This document shows, piece by piece, positions 15,098 to 22,019 of a stretch of 64,000 nt of DNA; positions within the stretch are counted from its first letter, which is position 1, and every line of letters begins with the position of its first letter. Source of the DNA: a bacterium. GTDB taxonomy: Bacteria; Patescibacteriota; Gracilibacteria; JAUYGZ01. Location of the stretch: assembly GCA_030690415.1 (NCBI GenBank), contig JAUYGZ010000029.1, forward strand, positions 32,953-96,952, read 5' to 3'. The position numbers and the translations under genes were made by a program. Below the pieces are notes generated by a model that saw only the letters and a program-made list of their open reading frames with translations, was not told the origin of the DNA and searched no databases.

Positions 15098-16771
15098 TTA
15101 CTCCTTGCTGATTTTTTCGAATTCGGTGGTTTTTAGGAACGGCAAGACGACGAGGCAGGTGAGGGATGTGATGATATTGATCGCGATGAGGATTTCGATC
15201 ACGTCGACCTGGATGGCACTGACTTCCAGCTCCGGGTGGTAAATACCCATGAGTCCGTTGTAGAGCCAGCCCGAGAGCCAGGACGAGATGGCCAGTCCGA
15301 TATTCATGATACTGGCGATGATGGCATAGTTCGTGGCTTCCGCTTTTTTAGGGGTGATGAGGACGGCAAATTTGAGAAGGGGAATGTAGGCGATCATAAA
15401 GACCAGTTCCTCGATGATAGACTGAAGGTAGAGGAATTTTTCTACGGGCATAAGGTTCATGGCTGAGGTAATGGGGTTCGTCCAGCCTTCTCCCGTGACG
15501 ATCCACTGGAAGAGACTGTCGAAGAAGTAGACGGGGACGGCGATGATGTGTGCCAGCCAGGTGAATGGGGTTGTGCTGCCAATCCATTCCGCCCACTCGG
15601 GTCGGGTGATGGCGAATGACGTGAGGCCAAAGAGGGCGGCGATGATGACGGTGGTGAAAAGCAGTTTTTTGAGTTTGATCTTATCGAAGATTTTCACGGC
15701 CAGGATGACTCCGAGGATGGATCCGATTTGGGAGATGGTGCTGATATAGCCGAGGGTCCCCTCGTTCACGCCCAGGGTGTCTTTGACATAAAAGAACATG
15801 CTGGAGCCGGTTCCGGGGTTGATTCGCCAGAGAAGGATGAAGAGGATGGCAATGAAAATCATTTTACTGGTCATCTTCAGTTTGCGGAGCTTGTTGAAAT
15901 AGCTGAGCATCCAGGCTCCGAAGAGCAGCCAGATGGCTATGCTGATATAGCTGGGATTGAGCCAGGGGACGTTTGTACTCAAGTATTCTCCTATTTGGGC
16001 ATTGAAGACGGTATTCGTAATGATGAGCGTAAAGATGATGATCAGTGTGGAAATGTAGGCAGGAGTGAAGATCCTGATGTCGAGTTTCTTGGTCTGGTAG
16101 TGTTCCAAACTGCTTTCCCTGGTAATGGACTCTTCCGGGACTGATTCCCGGAGAGTGATGGATTCCACTGGTTTTTCGGTGATGAAAAAGGACGAGATGA
16201 AGGTGATGAGAGGGATGAAGGCCAGGATCAGGTACATTTGGTGAGGCGTGACGATCTCCTGAAAGATGAGCAGTCCTGAGAAGAAGGAAGTGACGAAGGC
16301 GGCGATTCGGATGGAAGCCTGAGTAATTCCCTGAATTCGGGAGGCATTGTTTTCGTTCGATTCTTCCACCACAAATCCATCCGTGGCCACGTCTGTCAAA
16401 GAAAGCCCCAGGTTTGCCAGAATGAGGGCCAGGAAGAAGGTCTCAAAGCTCGTTCCATAGAGAAAGAGGAGAAGGTATCCTAGGAATGCGAGCAATGGAC
16501 CGATGTGCAGGTAGGGTTTTCTGCGGAATTTTCCGAGAGGGACCAGGTCAGTCAGGAGTCCAAAGACAGGTTTGATGGTCCAGGGGAGTGTTGCGGCTAG
16601 GCCAATGAGTCCGATTTGCATAAAGTCCAGACCCAGTTGTTCGCGGAGGATTATTGAAGAAGCGATGCCGACGAGACCTCCGGCTCCCTGGACGAAGTAG
16701 ACGATAGAGACGAAGAATTCGTTAAAGGATTGCCATGGGGAGATGTGGCGGGTTGCGGTGAGGAAGGACAT
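15098..16771 (-). CDS. MFS transporter of the folate-biopterin (BT1) type
   Basis: The 557-residue protein has about 12 transmembrane segments. The first half carries BT1-like landmarks: LPWTIKPVFGLLTDLVPLG, FRRKPYLHIG and LTDVATDGFVVEES. The family moves folates, pterins or related molecules in protists and plants and has bacterial members, so the substrate here is unknown. A hydrophilic loop of about 30 residues follows the first six helices. It is convergent with the DHH gene and divergent from the RmlD-like gene. Confidence 0.75.
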   Translation of the reverse strand: MSFLTATRHISPWQSFNEFFVSIVYFVQGAGGLVGIASSIILREQLGLDFMQIGLIGLAATLPWTIKPVFGLLTDLVPLGKFRRKPYLHIGPLLAFLGYLLLFLYGTSFETFFLALILANLGLSLTDVATDGFVVEESNENNASRIQGITQASIRIAAFVTSFFSGLLIFQEIVTPHQMYLILAFIPLITFISSFFITEKPVESITLRESVPEESITRESSLEHYQTKKLDIRIFTPAYISTLIIIFTLIITNTVFNAQIGEYLSTNVPWLNPSYISIAIWLLFGAWMLSYFNKLRKLKMTSKMIFIAILFILLWRINPGTGSSMFFYVKDTLGVNEGTLGYISTISQIGSILGVILAVKIFDKIKLKKLLFTTVIIAALFGLTSFAITRPEWAEWIGSTTPFTWLAHIIAVPVYFFDSLFQWIVTGEGWTNPITSAMNLMPVEKFLYLQSIIEELVFMIAYIPLLKFAVLITPKKAEATNYAIIASIMNIGLAISSWLSGWLYNGLMGIYHPELEVSAIQVDVIEILIAINIITSLTCLVVLPFLKTTEFEKISKE

Positions 16772-16892
16772 GGGGAAGAATGAAGAATGAGATGAAGAAT
16801 GGAGGATCTAGAATTGTGTTTATTGTTGCAGAAAATTCTGGGAATCAAAATGTGATTGAGTTGTGTTATGCTATGGTGGCATTTTTGTTGAT

Positions 16893-17831
16893 ATGAAGCT
16901 TGTTTTGTTGGGGCATACCGGGTATGTGGGTGCATGGATTCTGAGGTATTTTTCGGAGCAGGGTCATGATGTTCAGACGATTCGGACAGATGTGGCGGAT
17001 TTGAGTCAGGTTCGGGACGCTCTGAAGGAGGTTCACGATTCTGTCGTTATCAACGCGACTGGTAAGACGGGGAGGCCAAATGTCGACTGGTGCGAGGATC
17101 ATCGCTTGGAGACAGCCAAGGTGAATATCGATGGGGCGATCAATGTCTGTGAGGTCGCTTCTGGGCAGGGGAATTATGTGGTGCAGATTGGGAGTGGGTG
17201 TATTTTTGAAACGAAGAAACGAGGAAGCGAGGAAACGAGGAAACGAGGAAAGGAAGAAACAAGGAAACGAGGAAACGAGGAAACAGGGGAACGAGGAAAT
17301 GAAAATGGAGAGAGTCGAAAAATATATGCGTATACTGAGGAAGATGAGCCGAATTTTTTTGGATCCTATTACAGTCAGACGAAGGCAGTGGCGGAAGGAG
17401 CCTTGAAGGAGATTTCGAATGTGTGTGTTCTTCGTATTCGCATGCCATTGCAAGGGAGTCCCAATCCGAAAAACTTGCTGGATAAGCTCCTGCAGTACGA
17501 CAAAATTCTCTCAGTTCCTAATTCCGTGACCATCATGGAGGACTTTATGCCTTTTCTTGAGCGGGTGATTGACAAGCGGCCCGTTGGGGTTTTGAATGCG
17601 GTGAATCCGGGAGTGTATGAGCACCGGGATCTGCTGGAACTGTATCGGGAGATTGTGGATCCGAGTCGGAGCTTTGAGTACATCGGTCTGGAGGAGTTTG
17701 AAGGGATGACGAAGGCGAAGCGGAGCAATTGTGTACTGTCGACGAAGAAGGGGGAGGAGATGGGGATTGCAATGCCTTCTGTTGAGGGGAATTTACAAAG
17801 GGTGCTTGAGTCTTATCGAAAAAAGCGCTAG
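16893..17831 (+). CDS. RmlD-like NAD(P)-dependent sugar reductase/epimerase with repeat insertion
   Basis: The N-terminus MKLVLLGHTGYVGAWIL is a Rossmann fold with GxxGxxG. SYYSQTKAVAE supplies the YxxxK catalytic pair. The closest family is the dTDP-4-dehydrorhamnose reductase/extended SDR group, acting in nucleotide-sugar synthesis. About 32 residues at positions 106-137 (ETKKRGSEETRKRGKEETRK and onward) interrupt the fold just after IGSGCIFE and are encoded by a GAGGAAAC-type repeat. The frame stays open, so the protein may still be made with a charged loop. The frame also allows an upstream start at 16863; ATG 16893 begins the Rossmann strand correctly. Confidence 0.8.
   Translation: MKLVLLGHTGYVGAWILRYFSEQGHDVQTIRTDVADLSQVRDALKEVHDSVVINATGKTGRPNVDWCEDHRLETAKVNIDGAINVCEVASGQGNYVVQIGSGCIFETKKRGSEETRKRGKEETRKRGNEETGERGNENGESRKIYAYTEEDEPNFFGSYYSQTKAVAEGALKEISNVCVLRIRMPLQGSPNPKNLLDKLLQYDKILSVPNSVTIMEDFMPFLERVIDKRPVGVLNAVNPGVYEHRDLLELYREIVDPSRSFEYIGLEEFEGMTKAKRSNCVLSTKKGEEMGIAMPSVEGNLQRVLESYRKKR
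17210..17302 (+). repeat. GAGGAAAC-type degenerate tandem repeat inside the RmlD-like gene
   Basis: Imperfect repeats of AAACGAGG units (about eight) run for roughly 90 bases in frame. The same motif recurs at 18582-18660 in the next gene. Confidence 0.85.
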
Positions 17832-17855
17832 TATACTGCAGATTTATTCATTCCT

Positions 17856-18665
17856 ATGAAAGGAATTATCTTAGCCGGTGGATCGGGAACCCGTCTGCAT
17901 CCCTGTACGAAGGTGACGAGCAAGCAGCTCCTGCCGATCTATAATAAGCCGATGATTTATTATCCGCTGGAGACTTTATTGAAGGCTGGGATCACGGAGG
18001 TCTTGATCATCGTGTCGCCGGAGCATGCTGGGGATTTTGTGAATTTACTGGGTTCCGGAAAGGATTTTGGGGCTCGTTTCTTTTACGAGGTTCAGGATAA
18101 GCCGGAAGGCTTGGCTCAGGCTTTTCTGATTGGCGAGAGTTTTATCGAAGACGAGCCGGTGGCGATGATTTTAGGGGATAATCTTTTCGAGGATGATATT
18201 TCCGATGCGGTTCAGAGTTTTAAAAAAGGAGCCCGTATTTTTGCCAAAGAGGTCGAAGATCCTCAGCGGTTTGGAGTCGTTGAGTTTGATGGTGAGAGGA
18301 GAGTGATTCGCGTTGTCGAAAAACCCCAAAAACCGAAAAGTAATTATGCGGTGACGGGGCTTTACATTTATGATAGTTCGGTTGTTCAGAAGGCTCGGAG
18401 TCTGCGGCCTTCGATGCGCGGTGAGCTTGAGATTACGGATCTGAATCAGCTCTATCTGGATGAAGGTCAGTTGGATGTGGCTTTCGTGGAGGGGGCGTGG
18501 CTGGACACGGGGACTTTTGAGAGTATGTATGAAGCGACCTGTATGGTGAGAGCGAAGGAGCTGGGACTTGGGGAACCAACCAAGAAACGAGGGAACAAGG
18601 AAACAAGGAAAACCATCCGACACAGGAGTCCTTCATTCCTCGTTTCTTCATTTCCTCGTTCATGA
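17856..18665 (+). CDS. sugar-1-phosphate nucleotidyltransferase, RmlA-like
   Basis: MKGIILAGGSGTRLHPCTKV is the classical nucleotidyltransferase signature, followed by SKQLLPIYNKPMIYYPL, MILGDNLFEDD (metal-binding Asp) and WLDTGTFESMYEA, all typical of glucose-1-phosphate thymidylyltransferase. The catalysed reaction would be dNTP plus sugar-1-phosphate to NDP-sugar. The expected end is near GLGEP. About 27 further residues come from a GAGGAAAC/inverted-repeat element that adds a basic tail and reaches the next start codon. A TATACT hexamer lies at 17832-17837 just before the leader. Confidence 0.88.
   Translation: MKGIILAGGSGTRLHPCTKVTSKQLLPIYNKPMIYYPLETLLKAGITEVLIIVSPEHAGDFVNLLGSGKDFGARFFYEVQDKPEGLAQAFLIGESFIEDEPVAMILGDNLFEDDISDAVQSFKKGARIFAKEVEDPQRFGVVEFDGERRVIRVVEKPQKPKSNYAVTGLYIYDSSVVQKARSLRPSMRGELEITDLNQLYLDEGQLDVAFVEGAWLDTGTFESMYEATCMVRAKELGLGEPTKKRGNKETRKTIRHRSPSFLVSSFPRS
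18582..18660. repeat. inverted GAGGAAAC-type repeat at the end of the RmlA-like gene
   Basis: AAGAAACGAGG (18582-18592) is matched by CCTCGTTTCTT (18638-18648), with further AAACAAGG and TTTCCTCG copies around. It makes up the last coding portion of the RmlA-like gene. Confidence 0.75.
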
Positions 18666-19411
18666 TGATTGGAGTCGTCGTAGTGACCTACAATTCGGAG
18701 CAGTATATCGCTGATTGCTTGAGGGCGGTTTTTGATGAACTGGGAGAGCAGGATGCTTGTGTTGTCGTGGTGGATAATGAGAGTTGGGATGGGGTGGTGG
18801 AGTTGGTTCGAGAAGGTTTTCCAACGGTTGGGGTCATTGATAACCCTGATAACAGAGGTTATTCACAAGCTGTGAACCAAGGAATTCGACGGTGTTTGGA
18901 GAGAGGTTGTGATCTTGTTCTGCTCCTGAATCCTGATACGAAGATGGAGAAAGGATCTTTAGCGGAAACGATTCAAGTCTTGATGGCTGATGAAAAGCGG
19001 ATGATCGTACAGCCCCTGATGACTCTGATGCGTGAACCGGATCGGGTGAATACCTGGGGGAACCGCTATAGAGGGTTTGGGCTGGTGACGGTGGATGGGT
19101 ATGGGAAGAGGGTGGCGCAGGGTATGGTTGATCGACAAATCGAATATGCTTCAGGGGCTTGTATGCTGGTGAAAGCTTCCGTATTTGAACAGGTCGGGCT
19201 TTTCAATGAGCGGTTCTTTTTGTATTTCGAAGATACCGAATTTTCGCAACGGGCTCGAAAGGCAGGTGGGGAGATCTGGTTAGCGGCAAATGCGAGAGTT
19301 CAGCATGACTACCAGAGGCCTTTATCGCCACGGAAGTTGGGGAATTTTTTGAGGGGGTGGTGGAGATATTTTAGGGAGGGCTCACTTCCATCACTCCTTT
19401 CTTCCCCCTGA
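18662..19411 (+). CDS. family 2 glycosyltransferase
   Basis: The 249-residue protein opens with GVVVVTYNSEQYIADCLRAV and continues with VVVVDNESWDG, NRGYSQAVNQGI, LLLNPDTKM (the DxD-like metal site) and FFLYFEDTEFSQRARKAGG. These are typical of rhamnosyl/GT2 transferases that build surface polysaccharide. It has no membrane anchor. It overlaps the RmlA-like stop (ATGATGATT), so translation is probably coupled, and its end overlaps the convergent GT2 gene by 41 bases. Confidence 0.88.
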   Translation: MMIGVVVVTYNSEQYIADCLRAVFDELGEQDACVVVVDNESWDGVVELVREGFPTVGVIDNPDNRGYSQAVNQGIRRCLERGCDLVLLLNPDTKMEKGSLAETIQVLMADEKRMIVQPLMTLMREPDRVNTWGNRYRGFGLVTVDGYGKRVAQGMVDRQIEYASGACMLVKASVFEQVGLFNERFFLYFEDTEFSQRARKAGGEIWLAANARVQHDYQRPLSPRKLGNFLRGWWRYFREGSLPSLLSSP

Positions 19412-20564
19412 CCACGATCTCCTTAAAATATTGCCAGTACGTACCGAACCAAGACAGCTGATGTCTCCAAAACCACCAGCTTGAAACCTTCCTATTTCTC
19501 ATCACTTTACGGTGTTTTTTGAGGATTTTTGGCATGGTTTTGATGATTTCGAGGCGGGATCTGATGAAAATCCAGGTAATGGTCCAGCGGAGGGTTATGA
19601 AGGAAATGAGGATGACGAGAAGGTCTCTGAAAAGTATCCAGGGAAGATTGAGCAGAATGACGATTCCGGGAGTGTTGTGGAGGTAAGCCCAGAGCTGGTT
19701 TCGCTGGGATCGGACACGGTACTTGCTGTCTTTGATTTTTCCAATGGAGGCATTGAGCTTGTGGTAGACGATGGAGTCGGGGCTGTAGACGCATGTCCAG
19801 CCTTGGACAATAGCCCGAAGGCTGAGGTCTGAGTCTTCGTAGTTCAGGAAAAAATCTTTGTCGAAGAGGCCGATTTGTTTCAGCATTTTTGACGAGTAGA
19901 GAGCGGCGCCGGCGCAACTGCCGAAGGGTGTCGGTTGTGGGTGGTAGGTTGTAGATGATTCATTGCGGCCGCGGGGGACGGTGTCGCCTGAGGTGAGGAG
20001 GTCGTGGCCGGTGTTGTCGAGTTTGCTTCGGTCATAATAGTTCACCATCTTCGTGGCCACGATGCCGGCTCCTGTTTTTTTAGCCGTTTCAAGGGCTGTT
20101 GAAAGGAAATGTTGGTCGACGACCGTATCATTGTTCAGCGTGAAGATGTAGTCGGCTCCTGATTCCAGGGCTTTTCGGATACCGACATTGTTGCCTTCGG
20201 CGAAGCCGAGGTTTTCGGTGTTTTGGATGAAGATGGTTGAGGGTTTAGGGTGCGATAGAGACGCATAGCTATGCGTCTGTACGGGGGGAGTTGAGAGTTT
20301 TTTGATGCAGAATTCTTTAATGCTTTTCAGTTCATCCTTTTGAGAGGCATTGTCGATCAGATAGATCGAATAGTTTTTGTAATCGTTTTTGAAAACCGAC
20401 TCGAGGCATTCGAGCGTGTCTTTGAGTCCGTTCCAGTTCAGGATGATGAGGGCGATGTGGGGAGGGGGCACTGGGTTGCTGGTTACTGGTTGTTGGTTGT
20501 TGGTTGTTGGTTGCTGGTTATCATCTTTATCCTCTACACTATACCTGAATCTTATCTCTCCCAT
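19371..20564 (-). CDS. family 2 glycosyltransferase containing an in-frame palindromic repeat
   Basis: GT2 motifs are clear: IALIILNWNGLKDTLECLES, LIDNASQKDE, NLGFAEGNNVGIRKAL, FTLNNDTVVD and FFLNYEDSDLSLRA. A C-terminal membrane-associated region (about residues 280-340) follows. Residues near 94-103 (PVQTHSYASL) are encoded by the palindrome at 20256-20281 and split the usual GT2 fold. The start is uncertain: the ATG at 20564 overlaps the wzm ATG and gives a low-complexity head from repeat DNA, while a GTG at 20469-20471 (PPPHIALIIL) would be the usual GT2 N-terminus. Confidence 0.82.
   Translation of the reverse strand: MGEIRFRYSVEDKDDNQQPTTNNQQPVTSNPVPPPHIALIILNWNGLKDTLECLESVFKNDYKNYSIYLIDNASQKDELKSIKEFCIKKLSTPPVQTHSYASLSHPKPSTIFIQNTENLGFAEGNNVGIRKALESGADYIFTLNNDTVVDQHFLSTALETAKKTGAGIVATKMVNYYDRSKLDNTGHDLLTSGDTVPRGRNESSTTYHPQPTPFGSCAGAALYSSKMLKQIGLFDKDFFLNYEDSDLSLRAIVQGWTCVYSPDSIVYHKLNASIGKIKDSKYRVRSQRNQLWAYLHNTPGIVILLNLPWILFRDLLVILISFITLRWTITWIFIRSRLEIIKTMPKILKKHRKVMRNRKVSSWWFWRHQLSWFGTYWQYFKEIVVRGKKGVMEVSPP
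20256..20281. repeat. TAGAGACG palindromic element, copy A
   Basis: A perfect 20-bp palindrome AGACGCATAGCTATGCGTCT (20259-20278) is flanked by TAG and GTA and followed by CGGGGGG. It lies in frame within the GT2 gene. Confidence 0.95.
20474..20521. repeat. TTGGTTGTTGG-type tandem repeat between GT2 and wzm
   Basis: Seven or so TGGTTG/TGTTGG units fill the space between the GTG-start of the GT2 gene and the wzm ATG. The same CTGGTTGCTGGTT string occurs in dnaG (8376-8402). Confidence 0.8.
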
Positions 20565-21333
20565 GAATCGATCACGAGGACAGACTTGGAATCTCATTTG
20601 GATGCTGGCGCAGACTGATTTTAAGCTGCGGTATCAGGGGTCCGTTTTGGGATTTTTGTGGGCCTTGCTGAAGCCGCTCTTTGTTTTTGCAATTTTGAAT
20701 CTGGTGTTTTCACATCTTTTTGCCAGTTCTGTGGAACATTATTCTTTGCAGCTCTTGATGGGTATTCTCATGTGGAATTTTTTTGCGGAGGGGACGTCGG
20801 TGGGTTTGACGGCTCTCATGACTAAAGCTCATATTTTGACCAAAATTCCTTTCCCGAGGTGGATTGTTATCGTTGCGGCTTCTCTGCAGTCTCTTATGTC
20901 TTTTTTTATTAATATTCTGATCTTTTTTGGAGCCTTTGTTCTTTTTGGGGTGCCGATTGCGCTGTGGCAATTGTTTGCTTTTGTGTTTTACCTTGTTCTA
21001 CTCTACGTCATTGTTCTTGGGTTTTCTTTTTTTGCCTCACCGCTTTTTGTGCGCTTTCGAGATTTGAATCAGATTTGGGAGGTGCTGCTCACGGGAGGGT
21101 TTTACGCGGCTCCGATTATTTATCCGCTTCGTGTTTTGCCGGAGTGGCTTCAGCCCTGGATGTATTTGAATCCCATGACTTTTTTGATCGAGCACTCGAA
21201 GGGGGTGTTGTTTTCAGGGCTTCTGTCCAGGGCGGATCATCATGCTTTCTATGTCTCGGTTGTTGTGTTGGGGTTTGTGTTGGCCCTTGGGTTTTTTCGA
21301 AAGTTTGAGAGGAGGGTGGTGGAGTTTTTGTAA
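20563..21333 (+). CDS. ABC-2 type polysaccharide export permease, Wzm-like
   Basis: The protein of about 256 residues has six hydrophobic segments and the family start LIWMLAQTDFKLRYQGSVLG with FLWALLKPLFVFAILNLVF, typical of the RfbA/Wzm/TagG permeases. It exports lipid-linked polysaccharide with a Wzt-like ATPase. I chose ATG 20563 rather than the upstream ATG at 20389 because the family N-terminus starts there and the preceding codons are repeat DNA read on the wrong strand of the GT2 gene. The ATPase follows 26 bases downstream. Confidence 0.88.
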   Translation: MNRSRGQTWNLIWMLAQTDFKLRYQGSVLGFLWALLKPLFVFAILNLVFSHLFASSVEHYSLQLLMGILMWNFFAEGTSVGLTALMTKAHILTKIPFPRWIVIVAASLQSLMSFFINILIFFGAFVLFGVPIALWQLFAFVFYLVLLYVIVLGFSFFASPLFVRFRDLNQIWEVLLTGGFYAAPIIYPLRVLPEWLQPWMYLNPMTFLIEHSKGVLFSGLLSRADHHAFYVSVVVLGFVLALGFFRKFERRVVEFL

Positions 21334-21359
21334 AAAATTAAAAAATAATTGTAGGATGT

Positions 21360-22019
21360 ATGATATCAGTTCAAAGTCTTTCCAAATCCTTCGTGATCCC
21401 ACACCTGCACAAGCGGTCGGTGAAGGGAAGTTTGTTTTCACTTTTTGATCGGAAGACCTACGAGGTGAATGAAGTTCTCAAGGATTTTTCGCTGGAAGTG
21501 AAGTCGGGAGAAATTGTCGGTATCATGGGGCCAAATGGATCGGGGAAATCGACTTTGCTGAAAATCATTGCCGGGGTGTATGAGCCGGATGAGGGGACGA
21601 TCACGATTGAAGGAAAGGTTACGGCAATTTTGGAGTTGGGGGTGGGGTTTCATCCCGAGCTTTCGGCTTGGGAAAATGTGCTGATGAATGGACTGCTTTT
21701 GGGGCTTTCCCGAGAGCACTTGCGGCGGGAGATGAAGGAGATTTTTCGCTTTGCGGAGCTGGAGTCTTTTATGGATATGCCACTTAAGCATTACTCCAGT
21801 GGTATGGCCGCTCGCCTGGCCTTCGCTGTGGCGATGCAGGTTGACGCAGATGTGTATCTTCTTGATGAAGTTTTGGCCGTTGGGGATCAGGCGTTTCAGG
21901 AAAAGTGTTTGGGGGTGTTCCGGGAATTGCAAAAAAAAGGCAAGACCGTGCTCCTCGTTTCGCATTCGGAAGAGCTAATGAATCAGCTCTGTGATCGGGT
22001 GTTCAGCTTGTCCAGATGA
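21360..22019 (+). CDS. ABC transporter ATPase, Wzt-like, polysaccharide export
   Basis: The 219-residue ATPase has Walker A (GPNGSGKST), the TagH/Wzt-type signature region (ILELGVGFHPELSAWENV), the ABC signature as HYSSGMAARLAFA, Walker B (VYLLDEVLAVGD) and the switch His (LLVSHS). It pairs with the adjacent Wzm-like permease. There is no C-terminal carbohydrate-binding domain, so export is probably not controlled by chain-end recognition as in O9a-type Wzt. The end overlaps the convergent gltB gene by 17 bases. Confidence 0.92.
   Translation: MISVQSLSKSFVIPHLHKRSVKGSLFSLFDRKTYEVNEVLKDFSLEVKSGEIVGIMGPNGSGKSTLLKIIAGVYEPDEGTITIEGKVTAILELGVGFHPELSAWENVLMNGLLLGLSREHLRREMKEIFRFAELESFMDMPLKHYSSGMAARLAFAVAMQVDADVYLLDEVLAVGDQAFQEKCLGVFRELQKKGKTVLLVSHSEELMNQLCDRVFSLSR

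Noticed and set aside
17211..17302. CRISPR array
   Set aside because: The repeat units are about 8 bases, degenerate, without spacers, and lie within a coding frame.
20389..20562. N-terminal extension of the Wzm-like permease
   Set aside because: These codons read the opposite strand of the GT2 gene and a TGGTTG repeat; the family N-terminus begins at 20563.
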